This document shows positions 57,637-64,000 of a DNA stretch of 64,000 bases, in pieces; within the stretch, counting starts at the first letter, position 1, and every line of letters starts with the position of its first letter. The stretch is from the NCBI RefSeq assembly GCF_019823065.1, contig NZ_CP081966.1, forward strand, positions 3,999,501-4,063,500, given 5' to 3'. Source of the DNA: Pseudomonas mosselii. GTDB taxonomy: Bacteria > Pseudomonadota > Gammaproteobacteria > Pseudomonadales > Pseudomonadaceae. The translations under genes and the position numbers were made by a program. The notes below the pieces were generated by a model, which was not told the DNA's origin, did no database searches, and worked only from the letters and a program-made list of their open reading frames with translations.

Positions 57637-58385
57637 CACGGGGTCCACAGCTTCACCTTCTGGTTCTTGAAGTCGTAATCCGAGGCACGAAGAATGCGGG
57701 CCACGCGGGCCTGCACCAGAGCCTCCTCTTCGCAGAGACCGGCCTTGTCGAAGGCAGCCACTACGGTGCCCCAGGTGGGGGACTTGTCCAGGAGCCGCTT
57801 GGCAGCCACGGGCCCAATACCTGGGCAGCCGGAGTAGCCGTCCGTGGTGTCGCCCATGAGGGTCTGGTAGAGGTGCCAGTAGTCGGCCTCTTCCTCGGTC
57901 ACTTCGAAGAACGTGTCTGTGTTGAAGTTGTAGTGGTGGCCTGGGACCGTCTTAAAGTCCTTGTCGATGGACGCGACCACGATTTCCTCACCAAACTTTC
58001 GGGCTCGGGTCAGGAGGATGCCGCACACGTCATCGCCTTCCAGGGTGGGCTTGGAGATGGACGGGAAGGTTTCTTGAGCCCAGGCCGTGAGATGGGAGCG
58101 GAGCAACGGCTGGACGGTCTTGCTACGGTTGTGCTTGTAGGTCGGGAGAACGGTCTTGCGCCAGTTCACCTTGTCCGAGAAAACAAGAAGGGCCTCATCG
58201 GCCCCTGTCTTGTCTATCAAGTTTTGCACCATCCCGGTGAAGGTGGCTTCGCCATCCTCTTCAAATGCGTGGAGGGTCCAGAGGGCTCGTTCACCCTCCT
58301 CATCGCCTCCCCAGCGGATGGCTTTCTGGTTTACTACTGCTGCTTGGACGGATAGGACATCGGCGTCGATGATAACTCTGCGCAC
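57636..58385 (-). CDS. 5'-3' exonuclease (T7 gp6-like, FEN/PIN fold)
   Basis: 249 aa from a GTG. RRVIIDADVLS begins the PIN core; metal-binding acids follow in LEGDDVCGILL, VASIDKDFKTVPG and GDTTDGYSGCPGIGPVAAKRLL (helix-hairpin-helix). In T7 it removes RNA primers and degrades host DNA for nucleotide reuse. Its start overlaps the preceding small gene by about 50 bp. Confidence 0.93.
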   Translation of the reverse strand: MRRVIIDADVLSVQAAVVNQKAIRWGGDEEGERALWTLHAFEEDGEATFTGMVQNLIDKTGADEALLVFSDKVNWRKTVLPTYKHNRSKTVQPLLRSHLTAWAQETFPSISKPTLEGDDVCGILLTRARKFGEEIVVASIDKDFKTVPGHHYNFNTDTFFEVTEEEADYWHLYQTLMGDTTDGYSGCPGIGPVAAKRLLDKSPTWGTVVAAFDKAGLCEEEALVQARVARILRASDYDFKNQKVKLWTP

Positions 58386-58543
58386 TCGCGAATCTCTGTC
58401 AGGTCTTCTTGGAAGATGAAGCCGTATTGGCCGAAGAGCTTCACTAAGTCAGCGCCCAGTTCCGCATCAAGCGGACGTGCCGGATACTCCAATGCGTGCT
58501 TGGTGCCGTTCACGTCGATGGTGATGGTCCAGGGTTTCAACAT
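58334..58543 (-). CDS. Hypothetical 69-aa protein
   Basis: MLKPWTITIDVNGTKHALEYPARPLDAELGADLVKLFGQYGFIFQEDLTEIRECAEL. Beta-beta-helix look. Its 3' end overlaps the exonuclease start by 52 bp, long for this phage, so either its last codons or the exonuclease GTG start could be mis-set. Unknown function. Confidence 0.55.
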   Translation of the reverse strand: MLKPWTITIDVNGTKHALEYPARPLDAELGADLVKLFGQYGFIFQEDLTEIRECAELSSTPMSYPSKQQ

Positions 58544-58577
58544 GGGAGTGCCTCTCTGACTGAGTGAAGTGATGGGG

Positions 58578-58793
58578 TCACAGGTAATCGTTTTCCCGTA
58601 GCAGGTCAAGGCCGGTGCCGGTGACACGCCACTTACGACCATACTGGCCGTGACCTTCCAGGGTGCTGAGCAAGCCCAGCGATGCCAGCGATGCTACTGC
58701 CTGGGCTTCGAAGCGAGCGAAGTCCGATTGGATTTTGAAAGGGCTCTTGAAGGCTTCGTACAGGACTTCCAGGAGAACAGGGTCTTTAGTCAT
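58578..58793 (-). CDS. Hypothetical 71-aa winged-helix-like protein
   Basis: MTKDPVLLEVLYEAFKSPFKIQSDFARFEAQAVASLASLGLLSTLEGHGQYGRKWRVTGTGLDLL reads like a small winged helix: three helices, then a GQYGRKWRVTGTG wing. 13 bp after the DNA polymerase stop codon. May bind DNA or RNA polymerase; not proven. Confidence 0.6.
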   Translation of the reverse strand: MTKDPVLLEVLYEAFKSPFKIQSDFARFEAQAVASLASLGLLSTLEGHGQYGRKWRVTGTGLDLLRENDYL

Positions 58794-58806
58794 TTGCGTT
58801 TACTCG

Positions 58807-60858
58807 TTAGTGGGTTTCGGCCCAGTTCAGGCCCATTTTTGATTCACCGGCCAGGGGGCACCGGAAGTTGAAGGCTTCACCTGCTTTCGCCACGCACGCC
58901 TCAGCCGCTTCCCGAACGATGGCCGCGATGGCTTCGTTACGGCAGGCGATCTGCACTTCGTCGTGGACCCAGGCGCAGAAGGCGTAGTCGCCATCCCAGC
59001 CGTGTTTCAGCCCACGTGCCTGGAGTTCGTCGTCCAGGAACACAAGCCACTGCTTACAGGCCAGCGCACCGGCCCCTTGCAGGAGGTAGTTGAGTGCCGC
59101 GTGGGCGGATTTGACGTGAACGTGGCGACCATCCAGGCCGACCAGGTGGCCGCGCTTGGCGGCTTCTTTCACAGCCTTGACCAGCTTTTTCAGGGCCGGG
59201 GTTTTGCGGAGGAAGGTTGCTTTCAGTTTCTTGCCAGCGGCCTTGAGCGCCTCTTCGTCCGGGTTGTCTTGCCCGTTGAAGAACACGTCCAGGAGGTGCT
59301 GGTAGTCGAGACCAAGCGCCTTGGCCTTGACAACCATGCCGAACACAATGGTCCCGACCTTTTCATCACCGGCCCCATAGAGGAAGGCGTAGATAAAGGT
59401 CTTCGCACCATCGCGGTACAGCTTGTGCAGCGTGTTGTGGTCGTCACGCTTCTCACTGGTGATGCCCATGGCCTGGACGTTGGCCCAGTGGATGTCCCCG
59501 TTGAGGAGGATGTCCACGTACTTGCCACCATCGTAGCGAGCCATGAAGTGCGCCAGGCAGCGCAGCTCCAGGCCCGAGGCATCGGCACCGACCAGAAGCC
59601 AGCCGAGAGGCACCGTGAAGAGTTCGCGGCAGTCTTTACCGTAGGGGGAGCCAGATGCCGGCACCTGAGCCACGTTCGGGTAAGCGTGAGTAGCTCGCCC
59701 AGTGGCGGCACCGTTAGGGTTCACGGAGCCGTGGATGCGGCCCTGCTTCTCCACCAGCATCCACGCCTGCTTCCCTTCGGCCAGTTGCGAGATGCGCTTG
59801 GCGACCAGGAGGTATTCCGTCAGGAGCTTGCACGGTGGGTAGCTCAGCTTGGACATTACTTCGTCGTCCACCTGGGGCTTGCCGCCCTTGGTGAACTTCT
59901 CGGGAACCCAGCCGTACAGGGCCGTCAGCCGGTCAGCGATGTGGTCCCGTGAGGACGGGTTGAACTCCACAATCTTGACTTTGGTGTACCGGACGCCCTC
60001 GGTGTACTTCTCAAACCACCCCACTTGGTTGAACGCGGGCTGGCCCTTGAGCTTCACACGGCGCTCAGTGTTGCCCCGTGGGTCTTCGATAAAGACTCGC
60101 CGGGTTTTCTTGGTGAGCACTTCGCCTGCCGGTGCGTGCCAGAACTTGAAGAACTCTTTCAGCTCGCGCTCCAGGTCGCCCCTGCGCTGCGCCAATTTGG
60201 CGTATAGGAGCGCTGCCTTCTCGCGGTTGAAGTGGAATCCGTTGCGCTCTTGGGCGGCCATGAGCCAGGCCACTCGATGTTCCAGAGCCAAGGCCCGTGC
60301 CGAGTAGTTCTTGCCAAGGATTCGCTTCCACAGTGCGGAAGTGACCACAACGTCCTGGACGCAGTAGTCGAGCATCTCTTGCGAGAACTCCAGCCACTCC
60401 ATGCCGTCCACGTAGGCATCGCCCATGCGCGCCTTGAACTCGGTTGCGTACTCGCCTTTCATCAGGCGCAGGCGGTAGCCCCAGGCTTCCAAGGAGTGGG
60501 AGCCGAAGAGCTTGCCGGGGAGGACTGCTTTCTTGAGGAGGCCGGTGTCGGTGTCCTTGATGTTCGACCAGATGAGTCGGGTGCAAACAAGGGTGTCGAT
60601 GACCAGCGCGGGGTTCACGATGAAGCCGGGGTACAGCTTCTGGATGACGGGAATGTCGTACTTGATGACGTTGTGGCCGCCGATGAAGCGGCCTTGGGAA
60701 TGTTGCTCCTGGAGCCATTTGACTCCCATGGCGATGAGGCCAGGCGGGAATTTCTTAACGTCCCCAGTTGCCGTGTCTTCGATGACAAGGCAATGGATGA
60801 CGGAGACTGCCTCCAGGAACCCATTCGTTTCGAGGTCGAACAGAAGGGGTTCTTGCAT
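58807..60858 (-). CDS. T7-type DNA polymerase (gp5-like, family A)
   Basis: 683 aa (T7: 704). 3'-5' exonuclease domain at the N terminus (LLFDLETNGF with Asp8/Glu10, GHNVIKYDIPVI, DYCVQDV), then polymerase motifs A (LLVGADASGLELRCLAHFM), B (YRDGAKTFIYAFLYGAGD) and C (WVHDEVQI). The region between B-side thumb and palm (EFFKFWHAPAGEVLTKKTRR...) is where T7 polymerase binds thioredoxin. Replicates the phage genome. GGGGGA is the RBS. Confidence 0.96.
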   Translation of the reverse strand: MQEPLLFDLETNGFLEAVSVIHCLVIEDTATGDVKKFPPGLIAMGVKWLQEQHSQGRFIGGHNVIKYDIPVIQKLYPGFIVNPALVIDTLVCTRLIWSNIKDTDTGLLKKAVLPGKLFGSHSLEAWGYRLRLMKGEYATEFKARMGDAYVDGMEWLEFSQEMLDYCVQDVVVTSALWKRILGKNYSARALALEHRVAWLMAAQERNGFHFNREKAALLYAKLAQRRGDLERELKEFFKFWHAPAGEVLTKKTRRVFIEDPRGNTERRVKLKGQPAFNQVGWFEKYTEGVRYTKVKIVEFNPSSRDHIADRLTALYGWVPEKFTKGGKPQVDDEVMSKLSYPPCKLLTEYLLVAKRISQLAEGKQAWMLVEKQGRIHGSVNPNGAATGRATHAYPNVAQVPASGSPYGKDCRELFTVPLGWLLVGADASGLELRCLAHFMARYDGGKYVDILLNGDIHWANVQAMGITSEKRDDHNTLHKLYRDGAKTFIYAFLYGAGDEKVGTIVFGMVVKAKALGLDYQHLLDVFFNGQDNPDEEALKAAGKKLKATFLRKTPALKKLVKAVKEAAKRGHLVGLDGRHVHVKSAHAALNYLLQGAGALACKQWLVFLDDELQARGLKHGWDGDYAFCAWVHDEVQIACRNEAIAAIVREAAEACVAKAGEAFNFRCPLAGESKMGLNWAETH

Positions 60859-60869
60859 TGGTCCCCCAA

Positions 60870-61064
60870 TCAGCAGGGGGTCGGCGTATGCCACAGCTCT
60901 CGGAAGAGCGTGCCGGTATCGGCCAGGGCATCACAAAAGCCGTGGTACAGGCCCTTGAGGGCTTCGCCCAGGATCATGATTGGAACCAGGGGCAGCGCGA
61001 TCATGACTCGGGTGAGCGGGTAGCGGTTGAGCCAGAACGGGCGCAGGTCGGATTCAGTGGACAC
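60870..61064 (-). CDS. 64-aa membrane-associated protein
   Basis: GTG start with GGAG 7 bases before; overlaps the end of the nucleotidyltransferase gene by 11 bp. TESDLRPFWLNRYPLTR then a hydrophobic helix VMIALPLVPIMILGEALKGLY and an acidic tail. Longer readings in this frame are not supported. Placed directly before DNA polymerase. Function unknown. Confidence 0.65.
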   Translation of the reverse strand: MSTESDLRPFWLNRYPLTRVMIALPLVPIMILGEALKGLYHGFCDALADTGTLFRELWHTPTPC

Positions 61065-61656
61065 GGATTTGCTCCAGGGTGGTTTCGTCGTGGATGTACT
61101 CGGGGTACTTCTCTTGCAGGCGAGATACGCGCTTGAATGAGCGGCGTTCTTCCAGGTCGCTTTCGCAGCGGAGAATTCGGAATGCCTTGTCCCGCACGCC
61201 CTCTTCGAAGGCCGCGGAAACGTGCAGGGAGTAGCCGTCATACGTGGCGCGGGACAGGTTCAGGTCGAACGAATCGGCCAGCTCTTGCGGGGTCATGAAG
61301 TCGGCCAGGATCAACTGGACGGGCAAGCCCTGTACGTCCTGGAGGAAGTCCCAGGCACCGTGCATATCCTTGCGGCCATAAAGGGCGAGGAACGCGGGCT
61401 GCTTCACCTTCACGGTGAGTTCGGAGTCCAGCTCGTTGTGGTCAATGCTGCGCATGAACACGTCGATGTCTTTGATCGGTCGGCCCAGGAGGGCGTCCCG
61501 GATGGCACCGCCACCGATGACCGGGTGCGAGCCAGGAAACTCCCAGCGCACCAATTCCAGCGCGTCATCGAAGAGCGGCTGGAGGTGGCCCGGAAGCTTC
61601 CATTCAGGCAAGGACGAACACGACGATGAAGAGCAAGAAGAGGTAGTAGTTGGCAT
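61054..61656 (-). CDS. Nucleotidyltransferase (poly(A) polymerase/CCA-adding head domain)
   Basis: 200 aa. PVIGGGAIRDALLGRPIKDIDVF (residues about 46-67) is the class II nucleotidyltransferase motif with catalytic Asp63 and Asp65; SFDLNLSRATYDG and the KAFRILRCESDL end are also of that family. No RNA-binding neck/tail, so it is a bare catalytic head. The first 15 residues are Ser/Cys low complexity because they overlap the coding of a 19-aa membrane peptide; a later TTG start is possible. Target of nucleotide addition unknown (tRNA, mRNA or protein). Confidence 0.82.
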   Translation of the reverse strand: MPTTTSSCSSSSCSSLPEWKLPGHLQPLFDDALELVRWEFPGSHPVIGGGAIRDALLGRPIKDIDVFMRSIDHNELDSELTVKVKQPAFLALYGRKDMHGAWDFLQDVQGLPVQLILADFMTPQELADSFDLNLSRATYDGYSLHVSAAFEEGVRDKAFRILRCESDLEERRSFKRVSRLQEKYPEYIHDETTLEQIRVH

Positions 61657-61663
61657 CACTCAT
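61604..61663 (-). CDS. Possible 19-aa membrane peptide
   Basis: MSDANYYLFLLFIVVFVLA: one membrane helix, ATG directly after GGGGAGGGCTG, a far better RBS position than that of the overlapping nucleotidyltransferase ATG. Too short to be sure; it would be the second of two small membrane genes in a row. Confidence 0.4.
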   Translation of the reverse strand: MSDANYYLFLLFIVVFVLA

Positions 61664-61674
61664 CAGCCCTCCCC

Positions 61675-61842
61675 TTAAAAGAACGCAATGAGGCCGTGGA
61701 TGGCCCCAATCGGTGGGAAGGCGATGCCGACAATGCCCAGGAGCAAAGCGTCACCACACTGGTGGAAGGTCCAGACAACGTTGTAAACCCAGCCGAAGCA
61801 CAGGCAGAAAACGACAAACAGGTAGGTCAGAATCAGAGGCAT
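61675..61842 (-). CDS. 55-aa membrane protein
   Basis: MPLILTYLFVVFCLCFGWVYNVV is one membrane helix, WTFHQCGDALLLGIVGIAFPPIGAIHGLIAFF a second; the FPPIGxIHG turn recurs in short phage and bacterial membrane proteins, some linked to superinfection immunity (weak, from memory). GAGAG 6 bases upstream of the ATG. It ends 12 bp before the 19-aa peptide start. Confidence 0.6.
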   Translation of the reverse strand: MPLILTYLFVVFCLCFGWVYNVVWTFHQCGDALLLGIVGIAFPPIGAIHGLIAFF

Positions 61843-61858
61843 GGTTTTCTCTCAGGCA

Positions 61859-61885
61859 CAAAAAAAGGCCCGCTTGGGGCCCGTG
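61859..61885 (-). terminator. Rho-independent terminator in the DNA-metabolism region
   Basis: GGCCC-CAAGC-GGGCC stem with TTTTTTT on the minus strand, between the 91-aa gene and the 55-aa gene. Confidence 0.88.
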
Positions 61886-61901
61886 TGGTGGTGCGTTGGG
61901 A

Positions 61902-62177
61902 TCAGTGCTTGGTTTCGGCGCGGTAGCCAGCCACCAGGTACTCCAGAGCGGCGTTGCCGTTTTCATCGTTGCAGACGTACAGGCGCACACCGGCCACCGT
62001 TTCGCGGTGGGTGTACACAGCACGGCGCATATGGCGCGACACTGGCTCAGAAGCCAGCATCTGGCAGCGGGGGGATTCCATTACCGGGACTTCGAGATAG
62101 GGAACGCCTTGGACGAACATCCGGCGTCCATCTACCGGGCCCCCGATCATCAGTGCGGGGAATGTAGAGTTGCGCAT
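61902..62177 (-). CDS. Hypothetical 91-aa protein
   Basis: MRNSTFPALMIGGPVDGRRMFVQGVPYLEVPVM...YLVAGYRAETKH. Mixed beta structure, GGPVDGRRM motif near the N terminus that I have seen in short phage proteins of unknown role. Followed by a strong terminator. Confidence 0.65.
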   Translation of the reverse strand: MRNSTFPALMIGGPVDGRRMFVQGVPYLEVPVMESPRCQMLASEPVSRHMRRAVYTHRETVAGVRLYVCNDENGNAALEYLVAGYRAETKH

Positions 62178-62185
62178 GGGGCTCC

Positions 62186-62380
62186 TTACAGCCGGAAGTC
62201 TTCCAGCAATGCGTTGAGGTAGTTGCTCAGTTCGTAGCGGTTGGTGAACACGTTGCAGTCACCTTCGTTTGCCAGGCCCAGGATGTTGTCTCGGGCCCGG
62301 ACGATGACTCCGTTGTCCACACGCTCAAAGCGCAGGGACAGTTCTTTCAGGCGCGGTGGCCGTTGGGCTGGAGTCGTCAT
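62186..62380 (-). CDS. Hypothetical 64-aa protein
   Basis: MTTPAQRPPRLKELSLRFERVDNGVIVRARDNILGLANEGDCNVFTNRYELSNYLNALLEDF. Small alpha/beta domain; the order FERVDNGVIVR...VFTN..EL..YL resembles short conserved phage proteins of unknown function. Only 3 bp from the lipoprotein stop codon. Confidence 0.62.
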   Translation of the reverse strand: MTTPAQRPPRLKELSLRFERVDNGVIVRARDNILGLANEGDCNVFTNRYELSNYLNALLEDFRL

Positions 62381-62383
62381 GGT

Positions 62384-62833
62384 TTACCTGCGGGAGCGGA
62401 AGCTGGAGAAGCTACTGGTGCGGTAGCTGTAGCTGGCTCGCGGTGCCGAGTAGCTGGCTCGCGGTGCAACGTAGGCTGGGCGTGGAGCCACGTAGGCCGT
62501 ACGCGGAGCCACGGTGGTCGCTCGGGTGTTGGTCGTGGTGTTGTTCACGATGGTGGTGTTATGGACAGCCGGGGCCGATGCCGAAGCACTGCCTAGAATG
62601 TGCCCCATCATCATGCCGGTGAGCATGGCGTTGGAGTTGTCCTGGACCACGACAGGGGCTGCGACCACTGGCGCCGCTTGCACGATCGGGGCAGCCTGGA
62701 CAACTGGAGCGGCAACCACAGGGGCCGGAGCTTCGACTACCGGGGCCTGTACAACGGCTGGGCTGTAGCAGGAGTGGCGCTCACAGGCGGCCAGGGAAAG
62801 GACGGCCAGGGCCGCGAAGATCAACTTGCGCAT
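62384..62833 (-). CDS. Phage-encoded repeat lipoprotein
   Basis: 149 aa. Signal peptide MRKLIFAALAVLSLAAC with lipobox (Cys17), then Ala/Pro/Val repeats (PVVQAAPIVQAAPVVAAPVVV), a short Met/Gly stretch (MLTGMMMGHILG) and a basic C-terminal repeat (YVAPRPAYVAPRASYSAPRASY). Exported and lipid-anchored, Lol outcome uncertain. Phage lipoproteins made during infection often block receptors or DNA entry of rivals; that role here is inference. Confidence 0.82.
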   Translation of the reverse strand: MRKLIFAALAVLSLAACERHSCYSPAVVQAPVVEAPAPVVAAPVVQAAPIVQAAPVVAAPVVVQDNSNAMLTGMMMGHILGSASASAPAVHNTTIVNNTTTNTRATTVAPRTAYVAPRPAYVAPRASYSAPRASYSYRTSSFSSFRSRR

Positions 62834-62836
62834 GGT

Positions 62837-63064
62837 TCAGTCCAGGAGTTTGGAGATACGGGAGTGGATCATCGAAGCCCGGTCAGCCAGGGCGTACTGC
62901 ATATCGGCGTGGTCGTGCAGATTGCAGGCGGTTTGCCGGGCCTGGCGTGCAGCTTCGCTATGGGAGGCTTCGGCCTGGCTCAGCTTGTCCAGGGTGCGCT
63001 CCAGGTCGGATACAGCGGACGCGGTGGTCTGCGGGAACACTTTTGCCAGCAGTCGTTTCAACAT
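62837..63064 (-). CDS. Hypothetical 75-aa coiled-coil protein
   Basis: MLKRLLAKVFPQTTASAVSDLERTLDKLSQAEASHSEAARQARQTACNLHDHADMQYALADRASMIHSRISKLL. Long amphipathic helix after a basic, membrane-tending N terminus. 3 bp before the lipoprotein start and 14 bp after the helicase stop. Unknown role. Confidence 0.65.
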   Translation of the reverse strand: MLKRLLAKVFPQTTASAVSDLERTLDKLSQAEASHSEAARQARQTACNLHDHADMQYALADRASMIHSRISKLLD

Positions 63065-63078
63065 GGGGGTATCTCCAG

Positions 63079-64000
63079 TCAGAATTCGGATTCATCTTTA
63101 AAGGGTGAGGACGGCTCGGGCGCTTCGGTGAGCGAGAGCAATCCGGTGTCGCGGTCGTATGCCAGGTACAGCACTTCCCCGGTTGCTTGGCCGGTGTAGC
63201 GGTCCTTGAGGATGCGGAAGGTGGTGGTTTGGCGAACCACGGGGTCTTCGGCCTGTTGGTCACGCTCAAGGCCGAACATGAAGTAGCTCCAGAAGCCGAT
63301 GGCTCGGGAGCCTTTGAAGTGGCGAATCGTTACCCGCCCGCCTTCCTCATGGGGTTTGCCCTCGGGGGTGGTCAGGTGAGAGATGAACGTGATGATGATT
63401 CCCAGCTCGTTCGCCAGGCCCGCCATCTCTTTCATGATCTGCTCAAGCGAGCCCTTCTCATCTGCGGTATCAGCCATCGCAGTGAGGTGGTCGATGTAGA
63501 TAAGCTTGATGCCCTCGGAGACAGCCATGTAGCGCACCTTGCGCTTCACAATGTCCCACTCGGTTTCACCAAATGCGTCGTACATGACCAGGTTTTCGCC
63601 CAGCGCATCTACGGCTGCATCCAGCTCCTCATCGGTCCAGCCAGCGGTTTCCTTGGGAACGTGGAAGCGTCTCCCGGCGATCTTCCCGGCCACGCGCTTG
63701 GCGGTCTCGGTCGGTTTCTGCTCCAGGAAAATGGTGCCTACACGCTCGCCCAGGACTTGGATGTCGTATGCGATTTGCTGCGTGAGGAAGTCGGTCTTGC
63801 CCACACCAGTACCAGCGCCCAGCCCGTAGACTTCGCCGTAGCGGCGTCCATAAGTGAGTTGGGTGAGTGGATCAAGGAACCACGGCAAGCCCATGACCAG
63901 GGCCTTGCGAATCTCTTCGCGGAGGTCTCGGACGTTCACTACGCCATCAGGCCGGTACAGCTTGGCGTTCCAGATGGCGGTGACGATTTCCTGCTCACGG
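63079..64000 (-). CDS. Replicative primase/helicase (T7 gp4-like), 5' part outside window
   Basis: The visible 306 codons are the DnaB-type helicase half: Walker A GLGAGTGVGKTDFLTQQ, Walker B-type GIKLIYIDHLTAM, H3/H4-like IIITFISHLT and RHFKGSRAIGFWSYFMFGLERDQ, and an acidic C-terminal tail ending KDESEF that in T7 contacts DNA polymerase. The frame remains open to the right edge (REQEIVTAIWNAKLYRPDG), so the primase half lies beyond 64,000. Confidence 0.95.
   Translation of the reverse strand, partial: REQEIVTAIWNAKLYRPDGVVNVRDLREEIRKALVMGLPWFLDPLTQLTYGRRYGEVYGLGAGTGVGKTDFLTQQIAYDIQVLGERVGTIFLEQKPTETAKRVAGKIAGRRFHVPKETAGWTDEELDAAVDALGENLVMYDAFGETEWDIVKRKVRYMAVSEGIKLIYIDHLTAMADTADEKGSLEQIMKEMAGLANELGIIITFISHLTTPEGKPHEEGGRVTIRHFKGSRAIGFWSYFMFGLERDQQAEDPVVRQTTTFRILKDRYTGQATGEVLYLAYDRDTGLLSLTEAPEPSSPFKDESEF

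Larger units (their letters stand above)
30146..64000. mobile_element. Integrated T7-like (Autographiviridae-type) prophage, right end outside window
   Basis: From the tRNA-Leu fragment to the window edge, genes follow the T7 map in reverse: terminase, lysis, tail fibre, internal core proteins, tail tubes, capsid, scaffold, portal, exonuclease, T7-type DNA polymerase, helicase. A tyrosine integrase stands at the att end, so this is a temperate relative of normally virulent T7-like phages. All conserved morphogenesis frames I can see are intact. RNA polymerase, ligase, ssDNA-binding protein, lysozyme and attR must lie beyond 64,000. Confidence 0.95.

Overview
The first 30 kb is chromosome of a high-GC gammaproteobacterium, almost certainly Pseudomonas of the P. 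putida group. This rests on the gene order tig-clpP-clpX-lon-hupB-ppiD, the alanine-rich oprI lipoprotein, the cysH/cysB pair, aroF-type DAHP synthase and greB, plus the putida-style REP palindromes. From 30,146 to at least the right edge (64,000) lies an integrated T7-like podoviral prophage that continues beyond the window. From memory, P. putida KT2440 carries a related T7-like prophage at this locus; I could not check this here.

Layout. 1-13 kb: sulfur assimilation (cysH, cysB), universal stress protein, ketopantoate reductase-like protein, DAHP synthase, GNAT, OprI with an adjacent L,D-transpeptidase, TesA esterase divergent from a YbbAP-type ABC exporter, GreB and DoxX. 13-21 kb: MltF-like transglycosylase, TatD nuclease, chemoreceptor, TesB-like thioesterase, CHAD protein, small lipoprotein, patatin-like protein. 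21-30 kb: the protein-quality block ppiD, hupB, lon, clpX, clpP, tig, all on the minus strand, with heat-shock-like promoters before lon and clpX. The block ends at tRNA-His.

Prophage. The left junction is a 55-bp 3' fragment of tRNA-Leu(UAG) (attL). Next to it are six copies of a GTGTCCC heptamer, four of them at 9-10 bp steps. A stable-RNA-type promoter faces the orphaned tRNA-His. A tyrosine integrase follows, overlapped by a winged-helix protein gene behind two near-identical promoter copies. 32.5-35.6 kb is accessory DNA: three tiny proteins (two membrane), an HTH/coiled-coil protein, an att-like relic, a secreted small protein and a stand-alone response-regulator receiver. From 35.7 kb to the right edge the T7 gene order is read backwards on the minus strand: large terminase, small terminase, holin, tail fibre and accessory protein, internal virion proteins 16-15-14-13, tail tubes B and A, capsid, scaffold, portal, gp7.3-like protein, exonuclease, DNA polymerase, primase/helicase. 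RNA polymerase, lysozyme and the attR end should lie beyond 64,000.

Most interesting points: (1) a phage-borne promoter that may keep the interrupted tRNA operon expressed; (2) a reverse-oriented 362-aa cargo gene in the place where T7 keeps its spanin genes, between the terminase subunits; (3) an HELVH zincin-like domain inserted in the ejected protein gp16; (4) a receiver-domain protein at the end of the late gene cluster; (5) a duplicated promoter/operator-like element upstream of the integrase operon. Functions of the accessory genes are inference and are marked as such.
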